Of a DNA stretch of 64,000 nt, positions 1 through 11,700 are shown piece by piece. Position 1 is the stretch's first letter; each line of letters starts with the position of its first letter. The DNA is from Schistocephalus solidus (lineage: Eukaryota; Platyhelminthes; Cestoda; Diphyllobothriidea; Diphyllobothriidae): assembly GCA_017591395.1 (NCBI GenBank), contig WEDG01004114.1:186001-250000 (forward strand), given 5' to 3'. Both the position numbers and the translations under genes were made by a program. The notes under the pieces are model-generated. The model did not search any database and was not told where the DNA came from. It saw only the letters and a list, made by a program, of their open reading frames with translations.

Positions 1-470
1 AGCTGATACCAGAACTGTCACCAGGATTGTAGCAGTGGAGCAACATAAGTAACAGACTAAACGAATAACCTTATTCATCACCGGGTATTATTCCTCCACG
101 TGACGTAGAGGCGACGCGAAATGCTTCTGAAGGTCACCTATGATGCCCTTAAAGAACTTTAGGGCCGAAAACGACATCGTGATCGTGCCTCCGGAAGAGG
201 GGCATTCCACTGTCGTACTGGACAGGACAGACTACGTTCGAAATGCCAAAAGCTTGCTGGAACAGCTTTACTTCTTCGTCCCATGCAAATGTGGTTTCGA
301 TAAAATAAGGACACTCGAGATCAGTGCAACGTTATTTACAATGAAGAACTCGGTACCATATCTCCAACTAGCCAACACATAGTGAGAGCGCAAAAAATGA
401 CACTGGCCCAATTCTATGGCCTCCCAATAGTGAATAAAAAGGGCATTCCACGACGACCCACCGTACCACT
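1..470 (+). pseudogene. Penelope-like element, N-terminal fragment
   Basis: The translated stretch from about 140 contains the run IVIVPPEEGHSTVVLDRTDY followed by a leucine-rich helix, and after a stop near 380 it continues as AQFYGLPIVNKKGIP. This is the conserved block that precedes the reverse transcriptase palm in Penelope-like retroelements (a 'DKG..TVVLDR..Y' block followed by 'FYGLPKVHK'). Upstream the frame is interrupted by stops and at least one frameshift near 160. The similarity stops abruptly near 470, where a ~370-bp interspersed repeat begins, so the element is either cut by that insertion or truncated there. No palm motif follows. It is non-functional. The family assignment is by eye. 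Confidence 0.72.
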
Positions 471-842
471 CGACAGTTCGACCGTCGTAGTCCGACGATG
501 TCCACCGTATGCTCCATGGGAAAATGGAGCAGGGACGGTGAATTGCGCGTGATTTAGTTTAAAGTGATAGTTACCTTGCGCTACAGCTACCGCACTCTCT
601 CCTCCTCCCCCGCCTGAGCCCGGTGTCAAGACAGAGTCAAGAAGACCGGAGGCGGGAGAGGACGCAGGTGGCTGGCGCGGCTGGGTCCCCTAAACCCTAG
701 CCGCCTCTAGGCGTGCCACCACAAACTCCATGTTCGGCATTTGTTATGGGAGCGCAACCCGAATAACGCCTGCCATGCCCTAATGTGGCCCCCGTGTTGG
801 TCCAGACGCATCTACCACGTGGCCCGATTAGGGGGGGCACAT
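471..842 (+). repeat. ~370-bp interspersed repeat, copy 1
   Basis: Begins CGACAGTTCGACCGTCGTAG and ends in GGGGGCACA. It matches 1431-1797 along its whole length with scattered substitutions and small gaps, so the two are dispersed direct copies. More diverged inverse copies lie at 25205-25446 and 55085-55430. GC-rich, with no convincing reading frame. The class is unknown; a SINE or other non-autonomous element is possible. Confidence 0.8.
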
Positions 843-1430
843 GGACTGGTTACGTAGCCGTTTTGTCGGACTAAATTTTCAAACACTGATTCGAACACCT
901 ATGTCGGCTCATCAGCACCATTTCTGGAAAAACGCAAAACGGTTTATCTCCTTACCACTCGGAACCATGTTACCATTTGACCTAACACTTTAGTTCCTCA
1001 AGAACTGGTAGCCTTGACTAGAAATTGACACTTACAGGCAGATACAATGAAACGGTAAATCAGCTCGGCACGTGCAATTCATTCAACCCCCAACGCTCTC
1101 TCTCTCTCTCTCTTTCCGACGTTTTTCACACAGTTTACGAGCAGATGAAAGGCACTCGAATGGTTCTCAGATTTGGGACAGAGTTAAGGCGGTCCTACAG
1201 CGGATGGGTCACTGGTCTTCTGACGCTACAGACAAACATTCTGAGCTGGATAGGTGGATGATAATTCATGCTCATTGAGCGTTATTAGATGTTCACATTC
1301 CATGGAAAACTCAAAGCCATCTCCCCTGATATGACATTCAAGATGGAGAAGGACAAAACGATCATCTTTGATGTTCTCGTCTGACGCAAAGGTTGCCGTG
1401 ACTTAAAATCTAATTGGTTTAGAAAGGTAA
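843..1430. other. unassigned spacer with short (CT)n tract
   Basis: Holds a CT microsatellite at about 1095-1113. I see no supported gene. Two short overlapping reading frames span the CT tract and look like chance. Confidence 0.4.
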
Positions 1431-1797
1431 CGACAGTTCGACCGTCGTAGTCCGACGATGTCCACCGTATGCTCCATGGAAGGGTGGAGCAGGGACGGTG
1501 ACTTGCTCGTGAATTAGTTTAAAGTGATAGTAGCCTTGCGCTGCAGCTACCGCACTCTCTCCTCCTCCCCACCTGAGCCCGGTGTCAAGACAGAGTCAAG
1601 AAGACCGGAGATGGGAGAGGGCGCAGGTGGCTGGCGCGGCCGGGTCCCCTAAGTCCTAGCCGCCCCTAGGCGTGCCACCACACCTCCATGTTCGGCATTT
1701 GTTATGGGAGCGCAACCCGAATAACGCCTGCCATGCTCTGATGTGGCCCCCATGTTGGTCCAACGCATCTACCACATGGCCCGTTTAGGGGGCACAG
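1431..1797 (+). repeat. ~370-bp interspersed repeat, copy 2
   Basis: Collinear with 471-842: same start (CGACAGTTCGACCG), same internal GTGTCAAGACAGAGTCAAGA block and same GGGGGCACA end. It shows the full length of the family is about 370 bp because flanks differ on both sides. Confidence 0.8.
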
Positions 1798-2600
1798 AAA
1801 GGGGACAAGCAACCTTTCACAAACCTAGACGTATAGCAGGGAAACGGAAGAGAAGGTTGTTGAACGACGATTTCTTTGACGGGTGTTTAGTGCGTAGAGT
1901 TACGCGCGCAACTTTCTCAGCACATGTATGTCTAAACGCGAATAGTTGTAAACTTTAAGCAGCGCCAAATTTTCTGTGAGCACTTACCTACGTACACAAC
2001 GTCCTTGAAGCCGTCAGACCTTTTCTCAAACCCCTAGAATTCGGAGTTGAACCCAGACAGGGGGCAACCACTTTTGGTGTCAGGTCCTGAGGCCGAAAAA
2101 CTCGTTACCGTGGCAGGACACACCTGAAGTCGTTTGACGGATATCGTGCAGCCATGTGTAAAGTAACTTCTTCGGAGAAACTGAAAGTTTGCTCCTAACG
2201 CGAATGGCCGTACATGCAGCAGCAGCAGCAACAGTGAAGAGGAATAATGCGAACCGCGAGATCTGGGCTTATTTGACGGAAACAGGCGACACCTTCATGT
2301 CTGAGGGGGAAATCTCTCAAGACGTCGCAACCGAGTGAGCCATGAACGGTTTGAGCCATGTTTCTCCGTTTCCCGTTCCACTGGCCGGTGCCGTTACCAC
2401 TCACCTCCATATCCTGCATTGCGTTTTTGTCCGAGCAATGTAATTCGTCACGCGGGAGGGTGCAGGTGACCGGTAGTTCCGGCTGCAGCATATCAAATGG
2501 TTGAAAAATTGTCACACTAAGAACCAACAACGTTGATGTAATCGCCGTTATTAACGACAAGCAGTCATTACATCAACGATGATTCCCAATGACAAATGCG
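1798..2600. other. GC-richer unassigned segment with a small hairpin
   Basis: Less AT-rich than the following 4 kb. A minus-strand frame of 121 codons (2195-2560) includes a run of cysteines that is only a CAG tract read backwards, so I do not call it. A 12-bp perfect inverted repeat, CGTTGATGTAAT at 2531-2542 and its complement at 2567-2578, leaves a 24-nt loop. No family recognised. Confidence 0.3.
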
Positions 2601-5600
2601 TGCGCTGCCATATATTGTAGGCACGTAATGGCCTTGCGACTGCGTCCGAAATATATTGTGCTCATTTTGTGGCATTTTCTAATAATGGCCTGGAGTAAAA
2701 ATGCGAAACGTCATTACAGCAATCTCAAAAATATCAAAATATCAGCTTGTCTTCTGTTTCGCGAGGTAACACTTCCAGTGGTATAAGCTGAGAAGGACAA
2801 GTTACTTATCCAAAAAAGCAGCAGTCTTAATCTTCCCCTATCTATGAGACAATGCACTACGCCAGTGGGCACCAAGGCCCGCAAAAACTACTAAAAGGCT
2901 GACTCACTAAAAGAATAAATCCATTACTTAACGACCTAATAGCTTGGCCAGTTATTTGAAATTCTGGTCAATTTCAGCATTGAGCTCTTAGAAATTGTAC
3001 AGCTGACCTAATTCTTTTAAAGTCAGCAGCACAAATCTACACATACGTGCAACGTGCCTTCCTCGAATCTCTTCTCCATTTAGGATTCATGTTTCTCAGT
3101 TATTGGCTTGCAATCCCAACAACTCCAATGCCTCACGTCTTGATTTGTAAAATAAGGACAGGTTTTTTGGAAATGGGCTCGCTAAAGATAAACTTGATGG
3201 TGCATATTTTTCTGCCATCAATTGACGAACAAAATGAAATCACCTTTTTAAGTCATTTCTCGTTGCTCGAATTCAACTGCTGCAGTCGTTGAACGTGATA
3301 ACCGACAGGAGTACACAATGCCATTTTTAACATGTCCGGATGTGTTAACATCATTTACTTTTGAGCATGGCTACTAATCAGCCTCTCATTGAAATAAATT
3401 CGCGCCAGCAAAGCAAACTTACTAGATATCAAATAGCGGGTAACATGACCGTGAAGAAAGTTTGAGGAATAAGCTACCTATGGAAGACAAATGAGCGACA
3501 ATACGGTATGCGAGCTTATGGCACACTTTAAACGGAATCCGAAAAAGAATCAAGCTATTTCCAAACGTTAAACTTAAGCAGATTTGGAGTTGGAAAAGCG
3601 TACGCTGGTTAATATACGCGCAAAATTGACATTAATTTAGGAGACTGAAGAATATTGCCAGAACCTAGAGTGTAGCGACATCGTTCTCATTGACTGAATA
3701 TCTATTTCTGTTTGATTGACAATAAAAATGGTGCAATAGCCCGTTTGCTCTAAAAATATACATACCTACTTCTCTGATCTCCGGCAGTAATCCCGAACTG
3801 ATGCGATATTTTTAAAATTGATCCTTTTTTACATATGAAGCTGGCCCAAACGTATTGGCCAAAACACCAACTTGCTTACGGACAATCTCCAAGTAACTGT
3901 GCTAAATAAGTGATTGAAAAACTCCTTCGATGATACAAAATCAGAATTTTCTTAAAAAGGTGGAATTATCGTGGACACAAAACTTCTGCCAACTGCGCAG
4001 ACTGCAATCCAAGAAAGAAATAATGGTTTTCCCTGCATATATCTAATTATGAAAGAGAGCATGAGCACAATAAATGCTAAACTATTGTTTTTTTTGTTCA
4101 TTATGCAGTGCATATAATGCAAGACTTAGTGGTTTATGTACCTCCATCATATATGGGTGCCTAATGGCTATCCATTTGGTCAATATTTTTCTTTTACAAA
4201 AATTGCTAGAATTCACCGTTTTTGTAGTTCCCGAAATTTATCTGATTAAAACAAAAAGGTTGTGCCTGAGTTCGCCGACAGAGACGTAATAGAAAACCAA
4301 GTTTTCATAAGGGCGCATGTCGACAGGTCGTTCAGTGAAGACAGATGGAATCGTAAGCATGCCATTTGCGGATATTTGGAAAATTTTTCTTTCACCAAAT
4401 TTATGCTGAGGATTGATTTTGTTGACATAAAGAGTTTGTTTGGAAGTTACATGAGTACTTTACACTTTCCAGTGTTCTCACTCAAATGCCCAAAATATAG
4501 GTTTTCAGCTATGCACTTATTAAACCTTTAAAGTCAGAAATATTTTTGGACAAATTTCCTAAATAAACGAGTTCCTGAAAATTCCTTTAAATACAAACGG
4601 CTTTTACAATTACATGTCATGGCACCCCAAAACATGAAATTTCGCAGTCTAAAAAATGAACGCACAAAATGCAACTCAGGGACAAGTATACCTTTTATTG
4701 ACGTAAGCACCTCCTATAATAATCCTTCTTTTTACCAAAAGCACTTTATTACGGTATTCTGCTGCCGGATGCTTACGTACTTCACTCATTTCTACGGCGA
4801 AGTCAGGAAATAATGTACATTTTTATCTAGTCTTTTAACTTCCCTGAAAAGTATTGATATTTGTTTGCGGCAGGCGAATACAACTCACTTTTCGTTTTGC
4901 ATGGGAGCTGTTTTCATTACCCCTTCTTACTCTTAGCCCTCATTCCACGACCGTGAATTAAAAACGTTTTCGTCTTAATACCGATACATCGCTTGAACCG
5001 ATTATGCTCTTCCTGGTCTGTTTTAAAATAACGTATAAGCAAAAACCATTATACATACGAAGTTTATTATTATGTTTTTAAAATACAAAACTGTCATTAG
5101 GGGATAGGCCCTTTTACGGTCACTTATAGTATGCTTGCTGATGACAGAATAACATTGGTAAATTTAATAAATAAAGAAAAAATATTGCCTGTGGGGGTTT
5201 TCAGTGCATTTTAGGGCTTGGGAAGATACAGGTATAAAAATCGATAAACATTTTGTTTCCTAAAATTAACACATCTGTTTAACTCTCGCTTTAAATGCTG
5301 CATGCGGAAGAACATATCTTTTGTAAAATGTCGCAAGGTTTGTTTGGTTGAACTCTCAAGGTCAAGTTAAGCTCAGAGGAAAGCAAACTCGGATGCGTAA
5401 ACTAAGTCAAGGGCCTTTATTATTACCTGAACACTTCACTTCGTAAACATTTTGACTAATGACATGACTCCGACCCATATTTTGCACAAGAAAAGGACAA
5501 TTTTCGGAACGGGCTGGGCGATAAGGCAAAACGTGCTGATAATTGCATCAAAGTTTTCCGTCACACCATTTGAGGAGTTAAACTAGAGGACAAAATTTGT

Positions 5601-6884
5601 CCTGAGCCCGATGAATTTTGGCCCCTGCTCTGGGCAGCTATCTCTAGAGTTTCAACGTTGACTACTGATTGATTAAAAAGTCATATTATCAGGGCTTATG
5701 TAGTTGATGCGGTTGTGTACCACGGTGGACCCTTGTATGAACTCAAATGTAAGTAGCAATTTAAAGGTTGTCCTTCTAAGCTGTCAGACTACTTTTGGAT
5801 ATTGGTACTGGCAGCAACGACCCAAAACCAAATAAAAAAATCGATATAAACATGACAAGGTTACGGCTCAGAATGAAAAGAGGAAGAAGAAATAGGCGTG
5901 AACGCACAACCTAGTGCGTATCTTAAAAGACATCCATTGTGCACAAATACTGCCTGTTCTTACAGTTAGCAGTCTTCAAGTTGTTTACTTAACTCTCTCA
6001 AAACGTGTCATTTTTAGATATTTTTAACAATAAGTTCAAGGCTTCTTCAAATCTTTCCTTTCAGAAATGCCAGTGGATAAACTGCATTGGTTTTACAAGA
6101 TGCCCGCTTATTTCCTCGAGGCACAACATAACAAATACTAAATTTTATAAATGGACCCGTTGACTACGAGCATCCCATCGACAACAGCGATATTTTTAAT
6201 TTCATTCAAAAATTATATTGCATCCACAGGCCATCGTTGGCACACTATACAAAACCAGTGCATAGTAAAACAAACATACTCCAACTGCCAAATCCCAAAG
6301 TTCTTCCCACAAGTAAGCTTTGCGCAATGAAATCTCATGAAAAACGACTTAGTCGCAAAAGGCATTTAGAAGATGGTGACTTATTGCTTCTGATGTCGGC
6401 CGGCAACGCCCTCTTGGCAAGACTGCCAGCGTAGTACCAACCTGCACATACCTCTAAATGCCAGGTGATAGAAAACAATTATTTTTAATCTGATCAGATG
6501 CACACCCTCATAGGCTAACAGTCAGCCACTTAAAGGTCCAAAATCCAATTGCATTGTGATTAGCTGGAATCGCTGGTCTTCAATGCATAGGCTGCACCTC
6601 TCTACTTAAACAGAAAATTACATACAGCGGATTAACTATCTCACGAAAAGAAATTGAGAAATGTTTTTCAAATCGAACAAGTTTCGTAGGATTGCATTCG
6701 CATTTATCACGCAGCAAAATTCCAATATAACCCGGTCACGCTATGGAGCGGACTTTTGAACGAACGTCTGTTCGACCGCCTCCAAAAACTTAACGCTGTA
6801 AAAAATGCGGGCAAGAAATTTATATGCCGTCCAAGTCAGGAAAGAAGGGACAGGTCAGTATGCTATACGCTACCATACTTCATG
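2601..6884. other. AT-rich region, nothing recognised
   Basis: Only short frames (under 90 codons) without recognisable motifs. No tRNA, repeat array or retroelement domain seen. Could contain introns or UTRs that cannot be recognised without transcript data. Confidence 0.4.
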
Positions 6885-7298
6885 CTAAAGTAACCCTAAC
6901 TCAATCCATTATGCTCGTTAGGGTAAGTATTCATTGCTGGGTTAGTAGAGTCACACGATATTTCATTGGCGGTAGCACGAAAGAAGTACTGGCTTACATG
7001 GCAACTTTCAAAGCAACGACTATTAGGACGCCGTGGTAGTTTCAAAACACATCCGTTTTTCTTTGATACTGGAACTCACACATAGCTCGCCTCATCCTTA
7101 TTCTCGTCAAGGGTCCGAATGAAATGGAGTCAGGTCAGTAAGGAATGATAGCGCACATATTGGTCAACGTGAGGTAAAGGCACGGGATCTCACAATCCAC
7201 ACACGTATCGGGGCAACAGACTATTGCACGAACCTAATAACCCGACAACGAATGCTTACCCTAACGAAAACAATGGATAGGTTTAGGATAAGGTTAGT
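6885..7298. repeat. imperfect inverted repeat with TTAGGG-like arms
   Basis: Left arm 6885-6952 contains AACCCTAACTCAATCCATTA then CTCGTTAGGGTAAG. Right arm 7229-7298 carries the complement with substitutions (CTTACCCTAACGAAAACAAT then GGATAGG). The arms are about 70 bp and about 275 bp apart. A third diverged arm lies at about 47960-48012. Probably a non-autonomous element with subterminal inverted repeats; class unknown. Confidence 0.6.
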
Positions 7299-7426
7299 AC
7301 TCACATTTTCTTCCTTTAGCTCCCTCAATAAAGATCCCCGTAAAAAATGTCCAGTACTATTTTCTTGTCAAATTGACTAATTAATCAGAAAACATTCGTG
7401 TCATTTATGTACAATGCATTTATTCC

Positions 7427-7430
<4 letters not shown>

Positions 7431-7475
<45 letters not shown>
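7431..7475. repeat. (TA)n microsatellite
   Basis: Uninterrupted TA dinucleotide run that abuts the first 353-bp tandem unit. Confidence 0.98.
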
Positions 7476-7477
<2 letters not shown>

Positions 7478-7709
7478 GGTGAATAATTTCTGAAATTATT
7501 AAATGCAGGACATGGAGTCAGGTGATTCGGACATGACTTTTTAGAGTCACATCCGAAATTTCAATGAAAATTTAGGTCGAAGACAATCAACCATTACGTG
7601 GAATAATCACGTTATGCCCATTCTACAAACAAGAAGTACTACAAGTAATATAAATCTTATATGGCAAAGACGTTAAAACCGTACTTCCGACATAGCTACT
7701 AGCTTAAAG

Positions 7710-7781
7710 CCGAGACAGGTGTTTCGCCGATGTTTCTGCTGCTGTGTGACACAGCAACGAGGGGTTCGGCTCCTCAGTGTG
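7710..7781 (-). ncRNA. type I hammerhead ribozyme, diverged copy (family A)
   Basis: Minus-strand core CTGAGGA (7771-7777), stem II GCCGA/TCGGC and GAAA (7722-7725) are intact. Stem III (ACAC/CTGT) and stem I (CACA against TCGG) carry mismatches, so this copy is probably inactive. Confidence 0.6.
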
Positions 7782-8062
7782 TCCCCCAGCGTTCTCTATG
7801 CGGTGTCTGGTATATGGACTCCAGAGAATAAGCGGGTAAATAATTTCTAAAATAATTAAGTGCAGGACATGGAGTCAGGTGATTCGGACATGATTTTTAG
7901 GGTCACATCCGAAATTTTAATAAACATTTGGGTCGAAGACAATCAACCACTGTGAAATAACCACGTAATGCCCATTCTACAAACAAGTAGTACTACAAGT
8001 AAAATGAATCTTATATGGCAAAAACGTTATACCGTACTTCCGACATAGATACTAGCTAAAAG

Positions 8063-8134
8063 CCCAAACACGTGTTTCGCCGATGTTTCTGCTGCTATGT
8101 GACACAGCAACGAGGGGTTCAGCTCCTCAGTGGG
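8063..8134 (-). ncRNA. type I hammerhead ribozyme (family A)
   Basis: Minus strand: stem I CCCA/TGGG, core CTGAGGA (8124-8130), stem II GCTGA/TCGGC with one wobble pair, GAAA (8075-8078), stem III ACAC/GTGT with no loop. The cleavage triplet here is GTT instead of GTC, which still fits the NUH rule. Confidence 0.78.
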
Positions 8135-8415
8135 TCCCCCAGCGTTCTCTATGCGGTGTCTGGTATATGGACTCCAGAGAATAATCGGGTAAATAATTTC
8201 TGAAATTATTAAGTGCAGGACATGGAGTCAGGTGATTCGGACATGATTTTTAGGGTCACATCCGAAATTTTAATAAACATTTGGGTCGAAGACAATCAAC
8301 CACTGTGAAATAACCACGTAATGCCCATTCTACAAACAAGTAGTACTACAAGTAAAATGAATCTTATATGGCAAAAACGTTATACCGTACTTCCGACATA
8401 GATACTAGCTAAAAG

Positions 8416-8487
8416 CCCAGACATGTGTTTCGCCGATGTTTCTGCTGCTGTGTGACACAGCAACGAGGGGTTCGGCTCCTCAGTGGG
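8416..8487 (-). ncRNA. type I hammerhead ribozyme (family A)
   Basis: Minus strand, in order: CCCA (8484-8487), CTGAGGA (8477-8483), stem II GCCGA (8472-8476) pairing with TCGGC (8432-8436), GAAA (8428-8431), short stem III ACA/TGT, GTC (8420-8422), then TGGG (8416-8419) closing stem I. Stem II extends through an internal loop into a 9-bp helix GTTGCTGTG/CACAGCAGC with a 3-nt loop. Predicted cleavage is between 8420 and 8419. All core nucleotides of the family are present. Confidence 0.85.
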
Positions 8488-8712
8488 TCACCCAGCGTTC
8501 TCTATGCGGTGTCTGGTATATGGACTCCAGAGAATAATCGGGTAAATAATTTCTGAAATTATTAAGTGCAGGACATGGAGTCAGGTGATTCAGACATGAC
8601 TTTTTAGGGTCAGATCCGAAATTTCAATGAACTTTGGGTCGAAGACAATCAACCACTGTCGAATAACCACGTAATGCCCATTCTACAAACAAGTAGTACC
8701 ATACAGTATATT

Positions 8713-11700
8713 TAAATTTATAGGAACACCGAAAATCAAAAGTAAATATTCATACGACTTAAGTAGTCCTTTTCTTACAGAATGTAGTTATCACAGGCAG
8801 CAGGAAAACTATTTGTTTACAAGCTGTCATCCTGCCGTGACTGCCGTCTCTTGCAAATATGCTGCACGTGAATTTATATCTAAAGCTAATATTAGCAACC
8901 ATTTGTAATCGAAGGTAGATTTTGGGATTGGTAAACATTTAGAGAGCTAGCACAACTACTCCGTACACAGTTGACTAGTTGTTTGAGGTTAATAACGATT
9001 GCATGGTTAATCCACCCAATCTGAAAAGTTCTAAACCGGAGATGGTTTTCCATGGCGATACACCATCTGATGATATAAAATAGCCTATAACACCTCAGTT
9101 ATTTTAATTTAATTCATGGATTTCTATGTTTGCTTTGGTTTTTTCGAGTACATTTGAGGTTCAAAAAGCCTTTAACAATAAAACAATACATTCTTAATCT
9201 TATATATGAAAAACACCTGGCATGATTTGGGTGGAATCAGGAGTTGTCGGACATGCAAGAAATTTCCTAGGTCATGTAATATCACAGAACAAAGCATCAT
9301 TTTTATGAATTTCCCTATAAAATAACACTGATATAAGTAAGACAGGTTTAAAATTAATCCCTTCGGGAACCGGAAAATGTGATCTGAAGTCAATAAAAAT
9401 CAAATGCAGGTAAGTGTAAGAAATCACTTTGTTTTTCACAAACAAGAAATGAATGCAGCTTAAGCAATTATTTTGTATGAAATACGGACAATGTTTGCCA
9501 CAAAACGAAGGAATAAACTTGTTTACGTGTAGTTTCGTTTTTACTACGTAGAAACTGAAGACCTTTAACAAAATAAATACAATATATTGTAGAAATGGAC
9601 GAAAGAAGCATGTATATTAATTTAAAAGTATGCGATAACTCACGTTTTTGTAGAATATCGTGTCCGATTATATGGAATTGGGCAGCGCAATGGACAGAAG
9701 ATTGGCAGATTTTGCAAAATCGTAGTTTAGATTCGGATGCTTTGTGGTGTATTTGCAGTCTTGGAAGGGGACCATAAAGTAACCAAATGTAGCACAAAAG
9801 CTCCAATATAAAACGAAACCAAAGTTGTTTCATTTTCAGCAAAAAATGTATCACCTATTTTCAGGGAAGTCACAAAACCGATATAACATTCACATTTGGA
9901 TTTTGTCTTAATCTTGGAAATAGGTTAAGACCGAATTTATTAGCCAGAGAAAAATCTAAGAACTGTATTTTTCAAACGAGGAACTTATTATAGCATGTTA
10001 TAAATTGATCTAGAAATATTATTTGTTGACCTTTCTTGTGGTAATTCTTTATTCTCGGCAATATGTTTTCATCTTAAGGTGAATCTTTAAATATGACGTG
10101 AACAGCCATATACATTCGAAAAATATCCCAAAGCTCACGATTTCAGTAAATTATTTTTAGATCTACCTTATTTTGAAGGTTTTGCTAAACTCATTGATCA
10201 TTTCATCTACTTATAGGTGTCTTCTTTCGTTTCATGCCTTAAGAACATAGCGAAATATAAGGCATTAGAAATTTACTTTCAGTTCACTGTAAGACCGTAC
10301 TGAAAATCTTTGCCAATCCTATTTAAAGAATGCTTCTTTCCGTAAATAACCACTTTGACAATTTAACGTGCTTCCTAGGATTGTGCAAATAACACAACAA
10401 GTTCTTTGACCTTGAAAATTCGGTAAATAGTGAAGACACTTAATTAAGAACAATGGTTTTTACAAATTTAATTCAAAACTATCAACTAAATATTGTTTAC
10501 TCAAAATCCGCAAAATGTATGTAAGCATAGTTAACAAAATGATTGGGAGAGATTTGTTATTGCTTTCTCACGGAATGCGAACAAAAATTCAAAAATTTGT
10601 TTTCGATTCAAAAACACTACTTTCGTAAAATTTTATTACTACCTAGCATGCGGTATTATCAAAAATATTTCAGTCACGGCGGGAACACTGCTTTTGAAAG
10701 AGCTTCTTTCAACTGATTAAAAAACTGCCGTCCAAAAATGACAACCTGTGTACTATGCAGTTTGTTGGATACCTTATGAGCAACATTAATAGATGCACAC
10801 ATATTTTGATTTATCAGTGATTACGTCACAGTCTTGAAAGCTCTCATAATTTGACAGTATTATGAATCTGAAATCTACTCTAGGTTTTTGTATGCGATTT
10901 GAAGAAAAATTGGCTTTCTACCAAAGGAGTAAATAAACTAATGTATTTGTTCGTGTTTATAGAAAATATATTTGAATAAATTCAAATATAATTTCTAGGT
11001 AATCGAAAACCATTTATAAAATTCACACCACATAGGAACGAACTTTTTTCAAACTATAATTTGTCAGTCAGTTAGTAAAGAGCTAGTTTTTAACCCAAAG
11101 GTTTGCGATGACGGAAGTATTTTGGCCATACGCTGCATAATAATTTTCTTATTAAAATCAAAATAATTATTTTCTAATTGAAAACAAATTTTAAAATTTC
11201 ATTTGAAATTCAATGAAGTAACAGCAGATTTCCTCTCTTATAAAATGTCAATCGAAAGTCTGAAATGGGGTACAATGCCAAGATATCTCTCCCAAGCCTA
11301 GATGCCATATTTTTAACGGGCTGCATTTTAATTTCCTGGAAAGATTTTAATTTGTAAAAAGAGCTACTAAAGTAGTATATTTCCTTCTTATTGATTTATA
11401 AAGTTCATATAAATTCGACTATATCTTATGAAAAACATGTACGATAATATTGTACCTTGTTCTCGGTTGGTAGCAAATTTCATCCTCTTCAAACTGTATA
11501 CTTGAAAAAGAGCTCTTTTTTGCTGAAAAAACTTATAAATCACCAAATAAATTTGACCACTATCGGTCTTTTCACTCGCTTTCAAGGTTTCCTAATTGCA
11601 TGCTGTATATACTCCGTCCTGGAAAATAACACCTTTCTTTACTTTATGGACACAATTTAGAAGTTTCTGAATATGATGTATCATGAAAAATCATTTAACG

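Larger units (their letters stand above)
7476..8712. repeat. ~353-bp tandem repeat array, about 3.5 units
   Basis: Units start with CGGGT(A/G)AATAATTTCT at 7476, 7833, 8186 and 8539, giving spacings of 357, 353 and 353 bp. The fourth unit stops near 8712. Units are highly similar, with the first the most diverged. The same unit recurs at 58550-59032. Each complete unit carries a hammerhead ribozyme motif on the minus strand (separate entries). No protein coding is seen. The plan, tandem units of a few hundred bp each with one type I hammerhead, is that of ribozyme-bearing satellites and of the small circular-RNA retroelements called retrozymes. Confidence 0.93.

Noticed and set aside
2195..2560. 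121-codon minus-strand frame with poly-Cys
   Set aside because: The cysteine run is a CAG tract read in reverse, no domain is recognisable, and the opposite strand is partly open too.
7476..8712. CRISPR array
   Set aside because: The repeated unit is about 353 bp with no short repeat-spacer pattern, and the DNA is eukaryotic.
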